DNA from: Metallyticus violacea
Lineage: Eukaryota; Arthropoda; Insecta; Mantodea; Metallyticidae
Length of the DNA stretch: 64,000 nucleotides
Assembly (NCBI GenBank): GCA_030762175.1
Contig: CM060834.1
Span: 61,857,501 to 61,921,500 of the forward strand
Direction of reading: 5' to 3'
How positions within the stretch are numbered: position 1 is the stretch's first letter; the number at the start of each line of letters is the position of its first letter. Made by a program: the position numbers and the translations under genes. The notes under the pieces were generated by a model. The model was not told the DNA's origin and did not search any database. It saw only the letters and a list, made by a program, of their open reading frames with translations. Positions 1-12,097 of the stretch are shown in pieces.

Positions 1-374
1 GTAATTAAGGCGTTGTGGCGATCCCGAATAACAATTCCTGGTTCTGCGTCATATTTAATGTTGGAGGGCTTTGCCTTCTGGCACAGTTCACAGATTGCTA
101 CTATTCGCCGAACATTTCTTGCTAAATGTTTTATATAAAAATTTTCAGCAATATTAATGCACACTCTTTCCGTTCCGGCGTGAATCATGGCCTCATGGAA
201 TGCCAGAATCAACCGGTCTGCCAAAACCGGAGGAATAACAGCGCGGTTGCTCTCGACCATGGGACTTGTATAGGACCTGCTGAAAAATGGCATAAGTGCT
301 GCTAACGTCTGGGCCTAATTCTGGGACTTTAGCTCTTAATTTTCTGAGGTCCTCATCCTGCTCTTGGAGTATAA
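1..374 (-). pseudogene. gypsy integrase N-terminal (H2C2 zinc-binding) fragment
   Basis: Minus-strand translation shows the integrase zinc-binding signature: a pair of histidines in FHEAMIHAG, then CELCQKAK about 30 residues later (roughly 235 down to 60). This domain precedes the DDE catalytic core, which would lie left of position 1. Two frame changes separate it from RNase H: one next to the stop at about 375 and one near 255-265. The frame is open from there to the edge. It is the 3'-most visible pol segment of the element. Confidence 0.85.
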
Positions 375-880
375 CTATTTCTTAAAATCTTTCTTTACTG
401 AATTTTCGAGTTGGCTCCCGATTCTCATCACTACTATTTCAAAATTTGGAGAGTTTACTGTGTCAGGAATGTGTTCTCGGTTGTTTAGCCGGGACAACGT
501 GTCACTAAAGATGTTGTCTGGGCCTGACACGTGTTCCACAGTAATGTCATGAGAAGTAATCTCATGGATGTATCGGGAAATCTTTGAGCTGGTTAATTTA
601 CATTGCCGGATGAACGCCAGGCTCACGTGGTCCGTCCTCAGAATTACTTTATGATTGTAAATATATGTTTTAAACTTCTGGAGGGCAAAAAATAAAGCAG
701 ATATTTCCAACTCTGTGACACAAGCGTTTATTTCACTACGAGAGCACCCTCTAGATACTGTAGCTATCACATGCGTTGATTTATCTTCATACTCTTGCAT
801 TAAGACAGCGCCGAACCCTTTTGTCGAAGCGTCTGTGTAAATAATGAAAGGAGGTCGAATCTGGGCCGTAAAATGGCATT
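375..880 (-). pseudogene. gypsy RNase H domain
   Basis: The domain starts upstream of the first methionine: the frame is open from about 880 and begins with the RNase H motif YTDAS followed by KGFGAVL. It continues through ELEISALFFAL, the TDHVSLAFI motif and the closing SGPDNIFSDTLSR, as in gypsy RNase H. RNase H removes the RNA strand during reverse transcription. It is one base out of frame with the reverse transcriptase upstream (shift near 860-880), so a fused pol protein cannot be made from this copy. Confidence 0.9.
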
Positions 881-2317
881 TTTAAATAACTGTTTAACTT
901 GCTCAAACGCGGTTTGCTCTAAGTTTGACAACTTCCATTTTCGATCACTTCTCAGAAGGTCTCGAAGGGGAGCTGCGGCCGACGCATAGTTTATCAGGAA
1001 GCGAGATTGGTACTGGAGGATACCAAAAAACCTTCTCAGCTGTCTGATATTATGTGGCCTAGGTAAATTTAGAATTCCCTCTACCTTCTCTGGGTCAGAT
1101 GTTATGCCCTTCTCGGAAATAATAAATCCCAAGAATTTCGTTTCAGCCCTAAAACAACGAGTCTTTTCTAATTTAATAGTCATGCCTGATTCTCTCAATT
1201 TGGTGAGTACGTAATTGATGTGCCGAAGGTGAGCGTCAACGCAGTCGTCGAAGATCAAAAAATCGTCGACGTACTGAGCTGCGAATCCCTTTGTAGTATC
1301 TTGGAAAATTTTGTATAAGGCGCGTAATAAAGCGCTCCCGGATGTGGCCAATCCAAATGCACAGCATCGAAATTGGTAGCTGCGTCCTTTGTGAAGAAAT
1401 GCAGTGTAATGTCGTATATCCCGATGAAGAGGAATCTGCCAATATGATGACGTCAAGTTCAGATTGGTAAAAAATCTCCCACTTGACAGTTTTGACAGCA
1501 GGTCATTGATTCCTTCCGTTCGGAAGCGGATAGGAACTGTATGATTATTCAAGCGGCGTGCATCAATTGTTACTCGAAGTTGCCCTGTAGCCTTTCGAAC
1601 CCAGCACAACGGATTCACAAAGCTGGACTCTGAAATTTCAATAATTTCATCGGCAAGCATGTCGTCTATCACCCGGTCGGCCATGTCTCTCAGAGCAATG
1701 GGAATTGGTCGTGGCTTATAAGAATAGGGGGTCAAATCCCTCACCTTAAATCGATGTGTATAAACAGAACATTTTCCTAGAGAATCAGAAAATATACTTA
1801 GGTTGTTAATCAGAATAGTTTCCAAACTTTTTCTCTGCCTTTCATCCAGCCCGTGAGCCTGGATGACCTTGCATTTAATTTGTTGAATACGTTCGTCATA
1901 GCTGCCCAATCTCACGTGGCTGAACATAGGGTCCTTGGTTCGAGCATCTTCTAGTGGTGAAGCAATATTTAGGCGATTCACGCGAAGTTGGCATTCCTCG
2001 CAGTCATCTATTAGGCTATGGCATCCCATTTCTTCCTCATCCAGCGTTCCTTGAGGCGCTTCAGTTCTAACTCTCATAATTGCGCTTCCCATGCCAGTGT
2101 CTATTCTCTCTACGAAAAACACTTCATCTTGGATCTCCTTCTCCGCTTGAGATGGCATCATTCTCCCAGAACGGTCTTCATCTACGAAAGCAGTACATAT
2201 TTTCACAGATCCTTGATGTATTTCAAAATTTCTGTCTTTGAAATTCAATATGGCGTATCTAGGGAAAAACGTGTCACAGCCTAATATGACTTCCGCGGTC
2301 AGTCTTGGGACCACCAA
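876..2317 (-). pseudogene. gypsy reverse transcriptase
   Basis: A frame of about 480 codons without stops. It contains the gypsy RT landmarks in order: a PIPIALRDMADRVIDDML entry region, the RVTIDARRLNN block, FTNLNLTSSYWQIPL, a CAFGLATS block, the catalytic YVDDFLIF box and the LGFIISEKGI connection region. The start at 2317 is not a true initiation site. This frame also carries the C-terminal part of the protease (a VILGCDTFF-type motif) and is one base off from the protease frame that overlaps it at 2299-2317. The RT core looks intact, suggesting a fairly recent copy. The active-site YVDD is present. Confidence 0.93.
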
Positions 2318-2652
2318 AATGGATTCTTCTCAATGTCTACTCGAAACATTACCTGGAAACGAACTCTTTCCCTCTTCTTCCCAACATCCAGGGAGCAGTA
2401 TATTTCACACACAGGTAAGCAAGGTAAATTTGGATTGTGCATTTTCTGCTTCTCGAAGAACTCAAGACTGCATACATTATGTGTTGCACCAGTGTCAAGA
2501 ACATTCTGTAGAGTATTGTTGATATGAACCTTAATTTTAGGTGTGTCTAAGATTTCCTCGGGGTTTTCTCTAGCCGAACGGGGACTTTGTTTTCTAATTA
2601 AACAAATTGGGTCTAGGTGGTCATTGGCCGGTGAAACTTTGGTCATGTCCAC
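2299..2652 (-). pseudogene. gypsy aspartic protease
   Basis: The retropepsin active-site motif LDTGATHN sits mid-frame. The second half of the domain continues in the neighbouring frame (from about 2317 leftward). A single-base shift in the TTTTGG stretch near 2308-2318 separates the halves. Because the shift falls inside the protease fold, a mutation is more likely than a programmed frameshift. The family enzyme cuts the gag-pol polyprotein. Confidence 0.85.
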
Positions 2653-2666
2653 TTCCAGTTCCGGAT

Positions 2667-3625
2667 CTATTCGACCCCTAAAGTTCCGGAATTCTGGTTT
2701 CCCTGATTTCCAGCGTTTTCAGGCGGGGTTGGAGAAACATTTTGATAACTGTGTTGGTTTTGGAGTCGGGCGTCATTATGTTCAGGCATCTCCCTCGGCG
2801 GATTTCTTCTTCCCGGGGATTGGTATCGTGGACTATTCCTCCTTCTTCGGGATCGATATGTCCTCCTCTGATCTGCGGTCAATGGTTCGTATCTTGGTCC
2901 ATGCCATTGGTCCTCACGCCTTCCACCTCGTGCATATGGGCGGTTCCATGGAACGAAATTTCGGTCATCATGAATTCTTCCCGAAGTCCTGATCATGTTA
3001 ACATGGGCTCTTCCTTGTCCTTGGTACGGTCCTCGTTCGAACCCCTGAGGAGGCTGTGCCCTCACCCCGCGGTTTGGCTCTCTGTCTCTTCTCATCCGGC
3101 GCTCGTCCTCTCTTCTGGAGCATGGGAATCCTTCCCAATGAAAATCACGCCGATAACTCCTTTGCACGTCGAAGGCTGACAGCAAGTCTATCATTGCCGT
3201 GAATGAATCAGGTTTTGCCACGATTAAATGGTTCCTGATGCTCTCCGGGAGATGGTGAGTTACAATATTGATGAACTCCCTGTCTTCCATTGGTGGGTCC
3301 AGCATCTTACAGCGTTTTCCGAGTGCCAGGAAATAATCCACCATGCTATTGTCCTTGCCTAGGATCGTATTTGCTGTTTGACAAGTCTAACCTAATCATA
3401 TTCTAATGAACTGGACTCCAGTATCTCGAAAGGAACAACAGTTTAAAGCGGCTATAAGAGGTACAGTCAGGTAACGCTAACCGGTACTAACTGGCAGCTT
3501 GTCCTTTCAAGCACTTCCGAAGAAACAGTACTTTCATCTCTTCAGGGACATTTTTTATTTTGAAAAATTCATCCATATCTTGTAGGAATACTTTCGAGAA
3601 TCTCCGTGCTCTTCGTAGAAATTAG
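2667..3625 (-). pseudogene. gypsy gag, capsid and nucleocapsid part
   Basis: The downstream part (3344-2667) is open: a capsid-like helix-rich segment (FINIVTHHLPESIRNHL) followed by a long arginine/proline-rich tail, as expected for RNA binding; I see no CCHC knuckle. Upstream, another frame (about 3625-3410) encodes capsid text such as FLQDMDEFFKIKNVPEEMKV. It is interrupted by a TAG where tryptophan would be expected (near 3491) and by a frame change before 3380. Gag packages the element RNA into particles. Confidence 0.75.
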
Positions 3626-3772
3626 GGGGACCGATATCATGCATCAATGGGTGTGACCAAGGTTGATAAGACACATTATTTGCATATTGAAGAAAATCCC
3701 TGTTCAGGCGGGCAATTACTAGCAGGGTTTGTGTTGGCTCTTGGGAGTGGCAAGCTATCTGGTGAGTTTTCT

Positions 3773-4517
3773 CTACCTGCTGCTAGTAAGGGTCCGCCGC
3801 CCTCTGTTAGCTGATTGACCGCTATTGCCGGAGTGATTTGAGGGACATGGCTCTGCAGCGGACATGTTTACTGTGTGTTCTCTTTCGCCCAAATCCGCCA
3901 ATTTCTTATTGATTGCTTCTTGATTCTTGTCTATGGCTTGAACGATAAGTTGCACCGAACTAAGTTCTGCGTTAAAATGCTCTTCAAATTCTGAACATTT
4001 TCTCGTGATCACTGAGCTAACCTCGCCTCCAATTCTCTCACAGCTTCCCATTCTAATCTCCAATTGTTCATAATTTTGCCTGACCTCATCCACATCCTGC
4101 CGAATCTTATCGAGATCATTCTCCCATGTTTCCTTTCCTTCCTGCAATTTTCTGGCTAGATGTACCTGGGCCTCTTTAATTTCATTAATCTTTACTTCAA
4201 ATCTCGAACTAATGTTGTTCTCCAATTTCTCTGCTAACTTGCTCTAATCTCCCTAACATTTCTTCCAGCAATCGGTCTCTTTCTAGATTCGCGTGTTCGG
4301 TTCTCTTCTCCCTTTCTTTGTTCTCCTGATCATTCCTCAGCTGGATTTGCATTAACCTTTCCATAACCTCTAGGACCTTATCCTCCTTACTTAGGTTTGC
4401 GTCATTCTCTCCTTCCCTTTTGGAATTAGTCTCAATAATTCTCTCCGCACCTACTGCTGGGTCATCTAATTCTACGGACTCTACGCTAGATTCTCTCAAT
4501 GGGGCGTTTTCTGTCAT
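3773..4517 (-). pseudogene. gypsy gag N-terminal coiled-coil part
   Basis: Two overlapping minus-strand frames (4577-4209 and 4225-3773) together give a highly charged, Glu/Lys/Arg-rich protein with long heptad-like helices, rather like the N-terminal coiled coil of insect gypsy gags. The likely initiator is the ATG at 4517 (MTENAPLRES); the longer frame start at 4577 has no support. A one-base shift near 4225-4240 joins the two parts. Identity as gag rests on position between leader and capsid, not on a recognised domain. Confidence 0.65.
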
Positions 4518-5136
4518 GTTGATTATCTTATTGTTTCTTAATAACATAAATTGTTTATTTATACAATTCCCTTCCAAAATAACGTTATAATAATATCTAA
4601 CCTATAGATCAAAGTTACTTTACGGCAGTGTCACAATGAACAGGATCAATTTTAAGCCAGTGATATAAAAGTAATTGGGAAATTTATCTGTACCTTGTAG
4701 AGTAGATTCTCTTCGTTGGCGTCTCGGAGATCTGCCACAGTCTCGAAGTTAGCGTTCGATGTTCTCCCGACAGCGTTTCCTCGTGATCTGCAATGTTGTA
4801 TCCTCAGGCTTTGTCTCCTTAGATTTAATTCGTCAATCGCTGGCTGCTTGTTGATTCTTCTTACTGTTGTTCTGCTTCCCTGAGGTGGACGGTCTGATTG
4901 TAAGCTTTTGGGCTTACACGTCGTTCCTCTTCGACGTCGTCCAGCTGCTTGGTGTGTTGGCTGAGGTCTGGTAGTGGATGAGTTGCAAGCCCTGCGCTTG
5001 CAGCTGGTGCAGTCTCTGCGCCGTCCAGATGTCGTCTGTCCTATCGGTTCCTTCTCCCCGTCGTCTCGAAGTTCTTGTAGTAATTAGCAATATGTCTCTT
5101 TCTCCAGCTCGTTAAGCATCAATTTATTGAATGCAA

Positions 5137-5154
5137 GCCATACGATGGGCGCCA
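5137..5154 (-). other. Putative tRNA primer-binding site of the gypsy element
   Basis: The minus strand reads TGGCGCCCATCGTATGGC. TGGCGCCC is the usual start of gypsy-type primer-binding sites. It lies two bases after a terminal CA, as expected just inside a 5' LTR, and about 620 bases before the gag ATG. Confidence 0.6.
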
Positions 5155-5156
5155 TT

Positions 5157-5325
5157 TGCGGCGATTTTAATAAATGTATGAGGGCGTCGACGGTTAATTA
5201 AATTGCGTAATAGACAGAGGGAAGAATTTGGATAAAAGGAATTCGAATTATTAAGTTTTGAGTGTATAATCTCAGGGGTAAATAATACTTTCTTCTTCTC
5301 CGACGATGGTTGCCGCTGTCTTACA
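5157..5325 (-). repeat. Putative 5' LTR of the gypsy element
   Basis: On the minus strand this starts TGTAAGACAGCGGC and ends ATCGCCGCA two bases before the primer-binding site. The inner end is fairly well placed. The outer end is chosen only because a TGT falls there; it may be further right. The partner LTR is outside the window, so no direct comparison is possible. Confidence 0.35.
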
Positions 5326-5479
5326 TTTATGCCCCGGCTGTTGATACTTTTATGGATACATTTGCTGGATACTTTTATGGTACTGTGACCATAGGGGAAG
5401 GAGTATATGCAGATTAATGATGTTTTTGGTTATGGAAGATGGAATCATCACTTATATAACTTTTATCATGCATCACATA

Positions 5480-6255
5480 CAGATTTTTAATACAAAATAG
5501 ACACAAATAATAATAAAAAAACATTACTTGTAAATATAACAATTAGGAACAGTGCCTTCGGTAATTCCAGAATCCAATCAAAATTTACTCCAATTTGATT
5601 GGCTCAGCCCCCCAGTCCCCGGTTCATCAACAACTACCTATTGGAATATCCAGGGGACCGGGCTTCGATCCAACCAAAACCAAACCCCAACATTAAAAAT
5701 AATTTATACATTCAACAGAATGTTAAGTTAAATTTCCTACAATACTAAACCTTCCTTCTTTTTTAATTAAACCCATTCGACCAAATTTCTATCCTTGAGA
5801 GTTGCTTATTCTTTAGGACCTTATACACACTAACACCCTGGTTATTGGTGTATAAGGATCCCGTTTAACTAATGCTAGATAACTAGTCCCATACCCTCCC
5901 CTTCTCATATCATCCTCCTTTCACTATCTGACAATATTATTCTCGTGCACATTTCCTAAGTATTTTACACCCATAACCATTTTTTTCTTACCTTGCCTAT
6001 GTATTTTACCAGTTCCTTAATGTTTTATCTGATTTTAAATTTCAAATTCTTCTACCTCTTATTTCATTTGGTAGGTTTTTCCCACTTCCGTAATAGGAAC
6101 TGTTCCCTCCAAAACTTGGTTTGCTTACATTCTAGTATACAATGCCAAGTACTATCTGGTTCTGCACACATAGGAAACTTTTATCAACTTCAGTTTCATA
6201 AATCTCTTTCGATTCCGCCTATGTACCACAAATATGCTGCCTATAAGGAGGAAAG
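5480..6255 (-). mobile_element. 5'-truncated LINE, C-terminal zinc finger and 3' UTR (LINE family 1)
   Basis: The minus strand has a broken C-terminal zinc-knuckle like the one in the LINE at 44.5-46.4 kb (spacing C-x2-EPDSTW-H-x4-C, around 6190-6110). It is followed by a 3' UTR whose text near 5610-5660 (wording such as CCGGTTCATCAACAACTACC) matches 44740-44790 and 55160-55215. So this is a third copy of the same LINE family, in the same orientation, retaining only the 3' end. Confidence 0.7.
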
Positions 6256-8282
6256 CTAAATCTTGAGCAGTTAAACATGCTTTCTCTGCATTTTGCGAAT
6301 TGTTAATGTTGTAAACATTTTAGTAAATCTAACAATGCTCCAAAAATGTGTAGCTTGTTTCTACAACCTTCCTCTCAACTATGGCACCTCAGTGGAATTT
6401 ACAAATATATATGATGCTGTTCATGATATGAAAACTTTTTAGTCAACTGTTTATATATTATACCTGCGCGTAAATAAAAGTTTCCCTTCAACAGGTTGGA
6501 CATTTCTTTCTGGAGACTATCTACAGCTCATAGATGTACACCCTTTGACGGAAAAAATAAAATCATCGCCAGATCGGAAAACTTCGGGGACGCTCGTAAA
6601 CGCTACATTCACAAGAGCTCGCACCATGCGCACACTGTAGTGGGCGCTCTGCTTGTGAACGTAATGGTCACAATCATAAGCACCTGGAAAGAGATCGTAA
6701 GGGTAGAGCAGAGGTGGCTAAGCGGTTTATAAGACATTGCTCTTCTGTATAAGCTCCTGAGTTCAAATCCCAAACACTTTTGTTTTTTATTATTGGTTTT
6801 ATAAGTGCACATGTCGAACATCATGTAGCCTGAATATCATATTATATTTCAATGTATCATTTGAGTTTTATGACATTATCTATGCATACAAAAACGTAAT
6901 GACAAACTAACGAATTCTTTACCATTAACTAAATAAATACATGAACAGAAACATTTATTTTCTAAAGTGAAATCACATACAAGTAAACACAAATTCATAT
7001 CGCGTGTGAATCCTCAGCATGCATAAACTGCTCTCAATTTTCGGTTCATAGATGATATCAGATTTCTACAATAGTGTCGACGAGAGGCTACAACATCCCA
7101 GGCCTTTTGAATTTGTACCCATAAGTCATCTTTTGCCCTTCTTGCATGTGCAGGGATATTGCATTAGATAGAACATATACTGAAGGAATGTTTTATTCAT
7201 TATATATATTAATAGTTTGCTTATATGGGAAACAGTATTATGAAACTAATTTGTTATAATATGTTACAAAGATTTATTAAAAAAAAAAGATGCTTCGTGC
7301 CGGGAGACGTATTTTTATTCCTAACCACTGCATCACTGCATACTCTGCCACAGAGCTAACAGAACACACATACTAGATAGCATCATTAGTGTATGTTATA
7401 TAACACAACTGCTGCAATTGTTACACAGCATTGCTGGTTACCTTGTGAACCGCGCGCTGAAAGGGGTAGGACTAAGAAGAATTTTGCGTTCAAGAAATGA
7501 CTCTTTTTTCTTGTCTAAGGGTTTACATAATGTGAAAAAGGCCCTTCTGACCCAATATTCGCGGGCCCAAATCCGTCGGAGTCAATTGATTTTTCAAGTC
7601 TAAAAATCTTGATCACAATTTCTCCGAGAGGGACTTTAGACCCTGTTATAGGTTCACGTTAAAGAACTCCATACCTTAAAAAAAACTGGACAAATTTTTC
7701 ATTCCAAGTAATACCTAAGTTTCCCGAAATCTACCTCATGGGAAGCTCCAAAATTCTGAAATAGAACAACGTGTAGTGGCAATTATGTGATGATAAAGTT
7801 AAATGTGTTGGAATGATATAATTACATTAATTACGTATGTAAATAATTAATAAATTGTGAATATTCAAAATGTGCGATCGTATCTGAAACTCCATATGTT
7901 TCATTTCCATTTCGAATTTTTATAAAAAGAAAAGCAATGTACAACAAAGAAATGCAGTTCTATATTCAAACACATATGTTTGCTACGATTTAATCCGAAT
8001 CTAAAAAAAGATGGTAAGATGCTCGTTCGGCCACAGTCACGAACTTCCCCATCTACATTTCTATATTTTAGATAGGTCTTTCTCCCACACAATATGTTTG
8101 TTAACTAGTGTTTTCAAATTGTATCAGATAGGGAAAGGTCCATATTCATATTTTTGAGAGCATGGGAAAGTCAATATAGTACATTTTTATCACAATGAAG
8201 TAAACATTGTGCATTACAATTTTATCATTTGAGAGTGTTTGTTGATAAATGAAATGAAATAATATTTTTGTTTAATTAAGGA
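6256..8282. other. Unannotated AT-rich stretch
   Basis: No convincing gene. At 6700-6785 a tRNA-like pattern (GTGGCTAAGCGGT as box A, GAGTTCAAATCCC as box B) suggests a decayed tRNA-derived SINE head. The 7418-7603 frame has no recognisable domain. Confidence 0.4.
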
Positions 8283-8425
8283 AGTGTTTCAGGCCAAGTT
8301 CAGTTTACCTCCCGGCATTTGCCATTAATGACTAGAAAAAACTGAAAAAGTCTCACCCTGACTGGAAATGAACTCGAGACCTTACCCTACGAGTCCGTGC
8401 CGGTTTCAGTTGAGTAAGACTCAAG
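8283..8425 (-). repeat. SINE family A fragment
   Basis: Aligns by eye with the better copy at 63295-63562: CTCCCGGCATTTGCCATTAATGA, then a CTCACCCTGACTGG segment and the tRNA-like head with CGAGTCCGTGCC. The 3' part of the SINE is missing and there are many substitutions, so it is an old copy. Confidence 0.7.
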
Positions 8426-10050
8426 AAAATTGTCTGAATATGAACATTTCAAGCACAGATAATAGCAGCAGAACGCTTTTCATATCCTCCTATAAACAGC
8501 GTTCTTTAATTTCTATCGCCTTTAGAACTGACATGATGAAGTCTTCAATGTCAAACAACGCTTGTATACAATCAAGCGTTTCCTCTGGCACTACAGCTCA
8601 CGTAAAAAAGAAGTTATCGCCCTGCTTGCGTTCAGGGACCTGTGTCGCGACACCGGTTTTGCAGACGTATGATGTAGACTGTAGATATGAACTGTCATGT
8701 TCCTAGTTATACTTCTCTTGTTCCGAAGTAACTACTTGCAATATCAGCAAGCAGAATGTAACACGAAAGTCTCCTTGGTCCTATCGAATTAAATTGAATT
8801 ATTTTGGGGTAAAAAGGTATATATGCTCTTCTAGGGAGAAACGCAAGATCAGGAATGACTTGGTTTGGTTCTAGTTTTGTGAAGGGGATGAGGAATGGGT
8901 ACATATTCTCGCCGATGTACCCACTGGGAAAAACGCTGTTTCTAGGGAGAAAAAAAATTAAGGCAATTAGAGGTCGATTGGTATTCCTGACTAAAGTGTG
9001 CGAAGCTAATTTATTTTCTGGTTAGATCTCACTAATTGTAAATAATATGTAATTTGTTTCTACTCATATGTCTGTAAATACTGTTCTTTCCATTTTAAAC
9101 GTTTTATATATTTATTTATTATTGTTTATTCATTTTTCTAATTGTATATCATATATAAGCATATACGGTCGACGACCAAGCATAAAGAATTTTATAGTAA
9201 TAAAAAATAAACCTACTACTTTGAAAAATCAAAATGTTCTACCTTTAGTACTCTTTCTCTCTGTTCTCGTGGTACAATATTAATTAATGCACCAAAAGCA
9301 TAATGTATGGTGATGCACATTTAATACCTTCCATTCGCAAATCGGCCCATCTCGTCATAGCCGGCATCTCAACATACTTAATATTACATATCATAAAATG
9401 CAAAGTTTATAAAACTTTACTTGATACGTGCGTACCGTATTCGTGTTCAATGAGCTAGAGAAGGACTTAGATCAGACCCTTTGCCCCAAATACTTTTTAA
9501 ATGTTGCCTAATAATAACTATTACGGTTCTTTTGATAATCTATTTTGTGACACAACAAATTTAGATGATGCAAAATAATCAAGCCGGTATTTTTGGTATT
9601 TTATTTGGAAATCTGACTCATTGGTGAGTTTACATGCAAACATAAAATAGAACAAGAAGAAGATACATTTTACACATAAATATTAAATAAATAATTAAAT
9701 AAATGTTATAATCGTCATCGATTTTTTACCTTTTAAAATAAATACCTTTTTTCCCTAGAATTTCCCATTTACCGTTCCGGAAAAAAGGCGTCCTCTTTAA
9801 AAACTCCCACAATTCTACCTGCTATAATCGCTGTCATCATTGATTTTACATAGTGATTTATATATAACACATTTCTTTCTATGTTTATTCGGCTTCAAAT
9901 CATCACCCGATATCCCGAGTTTAACGTCAAATATAATGGGGTATTTGGGAGTTTTGATTCCCTGTCACGAGATATGCAAAACGTTTATTCTTATTCATTA
10001 TTGTTGGCTTTTATATTTGGCAGCTGTTTTCGATATCTTGCTCTAGTCGC
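8426..10050. other. Unannotated stretch
   Basis: Nothing recognisable on either strand; open frames are short and AT-biased without domain signatures. Confidence 0.5.
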
Positions 10051-10715
10051 TGTGAAAACGCAGTACTCATTAAATCGATGGCTCTTCCTTGTGGAACAAG
10101 GATTACTGGATTACAATTCAATTACAGCAACTCAAAGAGCATACCAGAAAGAATTGGGTATCCCCAACCCCCCCTCAATACACAATATACAATACTAGAA
10201 TTGGTAAACAAATTGGAAACAATTGAATCTCTGAGTAAAAGAGACAAACATCGTTCATCTAGACTATGTGGTTGTTTGGATATCTGGGCACCAATGGACG
10301 CTTTCAGAGTACCGCCGGATTTTCATGGAGTTTGTTGAGCAACTGGACAGTGTAGAGCTGGGTCATGGACGTTTTCAACAAGATGGTGCTACATGCCGTA
10401 CATCAAATCAATCCAGGCTCCAATTGAAAGTTTCTTTGACGAGCGGATAACCTCCAAGAACCTGTGCCCACCGAGATCTCCTGATTTGACAACACCAGAC
10501 TTCTTCCTATGGGGCTACTTAAAAGACAGAGTTTACACCACAGGTTCCCAGACTTTGACGATCTGAAGCACAGCATTAAACAGATTGGTGGTATTGACAA
10601 CATCGGCCAGTTATTTGGATTGTATTGGGTATGCCTTATGCAGGAAGGAGGACATTTTCAACTTTTTCTATGGAGGTTAACAACTTCCAACGATACCTAC
10701 ATTTGAGATATGATA
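10050..10715 (+). pseudogene. Tc1/mariner-type (DDE_3) transposase remnant
   Basis: The plus strand carries an N-terminal helix-turn-helix piece (RWLFLVEQGLL ... AYQKELGIPNPPS, from 10070). After a gap come blocks typical of insect DDE_3 transposases: a GRFQQDGATCRTSN motif (catalytic D in QQDGA) near 10365 and PPRSPDLTTPDFFLWGYLKD near 10465-10525, then a C-terminal GGHFQ tail. Frames change between blocks and the middle of the catalytic domain is deleted. Terminal inverted repeats were not identified. The element would have moved by cut-and-paste. Confidence 0.8.
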
Positions 10716-11462
10716 AATTGAGGTAGCGTCATTCGTTTTGAAATAAATAAAAAATAAATATATTAGTATATAATAATTACTATGTACAATTCAGCTTTAA
10801 AATGTATCTATGTAAGTCTAAACCTGTTTGGCGTAAATCTCGAACGTTACCAACATTCCTCTTTAAAGGAGCTATACGGAACATACCAGGTAAAGGATAC
10901 ATTAATATTCAGACCCACAAATTTAAACGAAACTCGTTTCTGGATTCCACGGTCATTCCAAATTCTCTCTTTTAAATTCTACCCACTGAAAGGGTAATAA
11001 AAGTAAACGAAGTATTTCTATGTAACTAGGTCAAAGGTTGCTTGCAAGTTCTCTGTCTAATAAAAGCTTACATGTGTTATAGTGCGAAATCTATATGTAA
11101 AGCTAGGCTTTTATCTATATGTAAATATGCGTATAAATATACGTCGTCTTTAAGTTCTATTACAAGTATCAAATAAAAATTGAAATATTTATGTACTATA
11201 AATATTTCTGCAATCTGGTTTGTTTTCATGCTAAAGATAAAATTTGTTCTTTGTTGTAGCTAAAAACATATGAGATCTTCGTTACATATTTATTCTATAT
11301 TTAATGTTATAAGCTCCTTCGGAAATGAGTTAAAGAACGACAATAATGTGCAAATGTGCAATATTGTCATCTCGTATATTCATAACACTCAAACAAAGAG
11401 CTGTTAAATAGTTTTTAGGTACGACAGAAGAGCAAAGGGTGTACACGTTAGCAAAGTCAATT
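10716..11462. other. Unannotated stretch
   Basis: No domain or repeat recognised. Confidence 0.5.
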
Positions 11463-12022
11463 TACGAGGGCTGAAAAGAAAATAGTGACAATACTGTCAC
11501 CATGTTGTTAATGAACACAATGTTCTCAGCATATCTAAAGGAATGGCATAGCTGTTGAACACACTCACAGTCACTAGTTCACTATCTGTAAATGGACAAA
11601 TACGAAGCTTTCGAGTAATGGTGTAAATTTGGAGTTCTCTAAAGTGATATTTTCTAAAAGTGAGCAGTGTGCATAGATTAAAATTGAGGTGACACATTTT
11701 AGGAACGTGAGGGAATACCAGTAGCTTTGCGAGAAGTCATGAACGGTGGTTCATAGGGTGCCATACTTTCGACAAGACTGCAATAGAATGAAAGATGCAT
11801 CACGTTTGGATCGCCTTGTCTTTGAAGCGCATTACATTGATTTGATTCAATTACTGCTGAAGGAGGTCATTGATGGACAGTGAGGGAATGGGAATTAGTC
11901 CTACAGTGTTGCAATAAGGCACTCCTTCTTAAGCATCGACAAAATGGCTTAGCTATGGATGTTCAGTGTCTTTCTGAAGTGTGACAGCAGGCGGTAAATG
12001 TGGCAGGGGATTACATTGAAGG
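11463..12022 (+). pseudogene. mariner-like element, internally deleted
   Basis: The left end reads TACGAGGGCTGAAAAG, a form typical of insect mariner terminal repeats. Downstream, plus-strand text includes an N-terminal segment (CNRMKDASRLDRLVFEAHYIDLIQLL) and a C-terminal tail ending VAGDYIEG, which is how many mariner transposases finish. The catalytic middle is missing, so this is a deletion derivative of perhaps a third of the original length. The right terminal repeat is not clear; a CA microsatellite follows directly. Confidence 0.6.
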
Positions 12023-12023
12023 A

Positions 12024-12042
12024 ACACACACACACACACACA
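12024..12042. repeat. (CA)n microsatellite
   Basis: About nine CA units, immediately followed by a 14-bp perfect inverted repeat. Confidence 0.95.
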
Positions 12043-12075
12043 AGTATTCATAAGCTTTACTGCTTATGAATACTT
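12042..12075. repeat. 14-bp perfect inverted repeat
   Basis: AAGTATTCATAAGC, a 6-base loop, then the exact reverse complement. It sits between the mariner remnant and a SINE. Confidence 0.9.
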
Positions 12076-12097
12076 TCTCTCCTGTTCTCTAGAAAAA

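Larger units (their letters stand above)
1..5325 (-). mobile_element. Degraded Ty3/gypsy LTR retrotransposon, cut by left edge
   Basis: Read on the minus strand, the order is putative LTR, primer-binding site, leader, gag, protease, reverse transcriptase, RNase H, integrase zinc-binding domain, which is the gypsy order. The 3' part (rest of integrase, 3' LTR) lies beyond the window edge. The reading frame is broken by several single-base shifts and internal stops in gag and pol, so the copy is dead unless the assembly is wrong. No env gene is seen, but its usual position is outside the window. Because the second LTR is missing, the LTR boundary is only estimated. Confidence 0.93.

Noticed and set aside
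2018..2992. Plus-strand open frames opposite gypsy gag/pol
   Set aside because: Antisense shadows of the element's coding strand.
6700..6785. Possible tRNA gene
   Set aside because: Box A- and B-like motifs are present but acceptor and anticodon stems do not pair; a decayed SINE head fits better.
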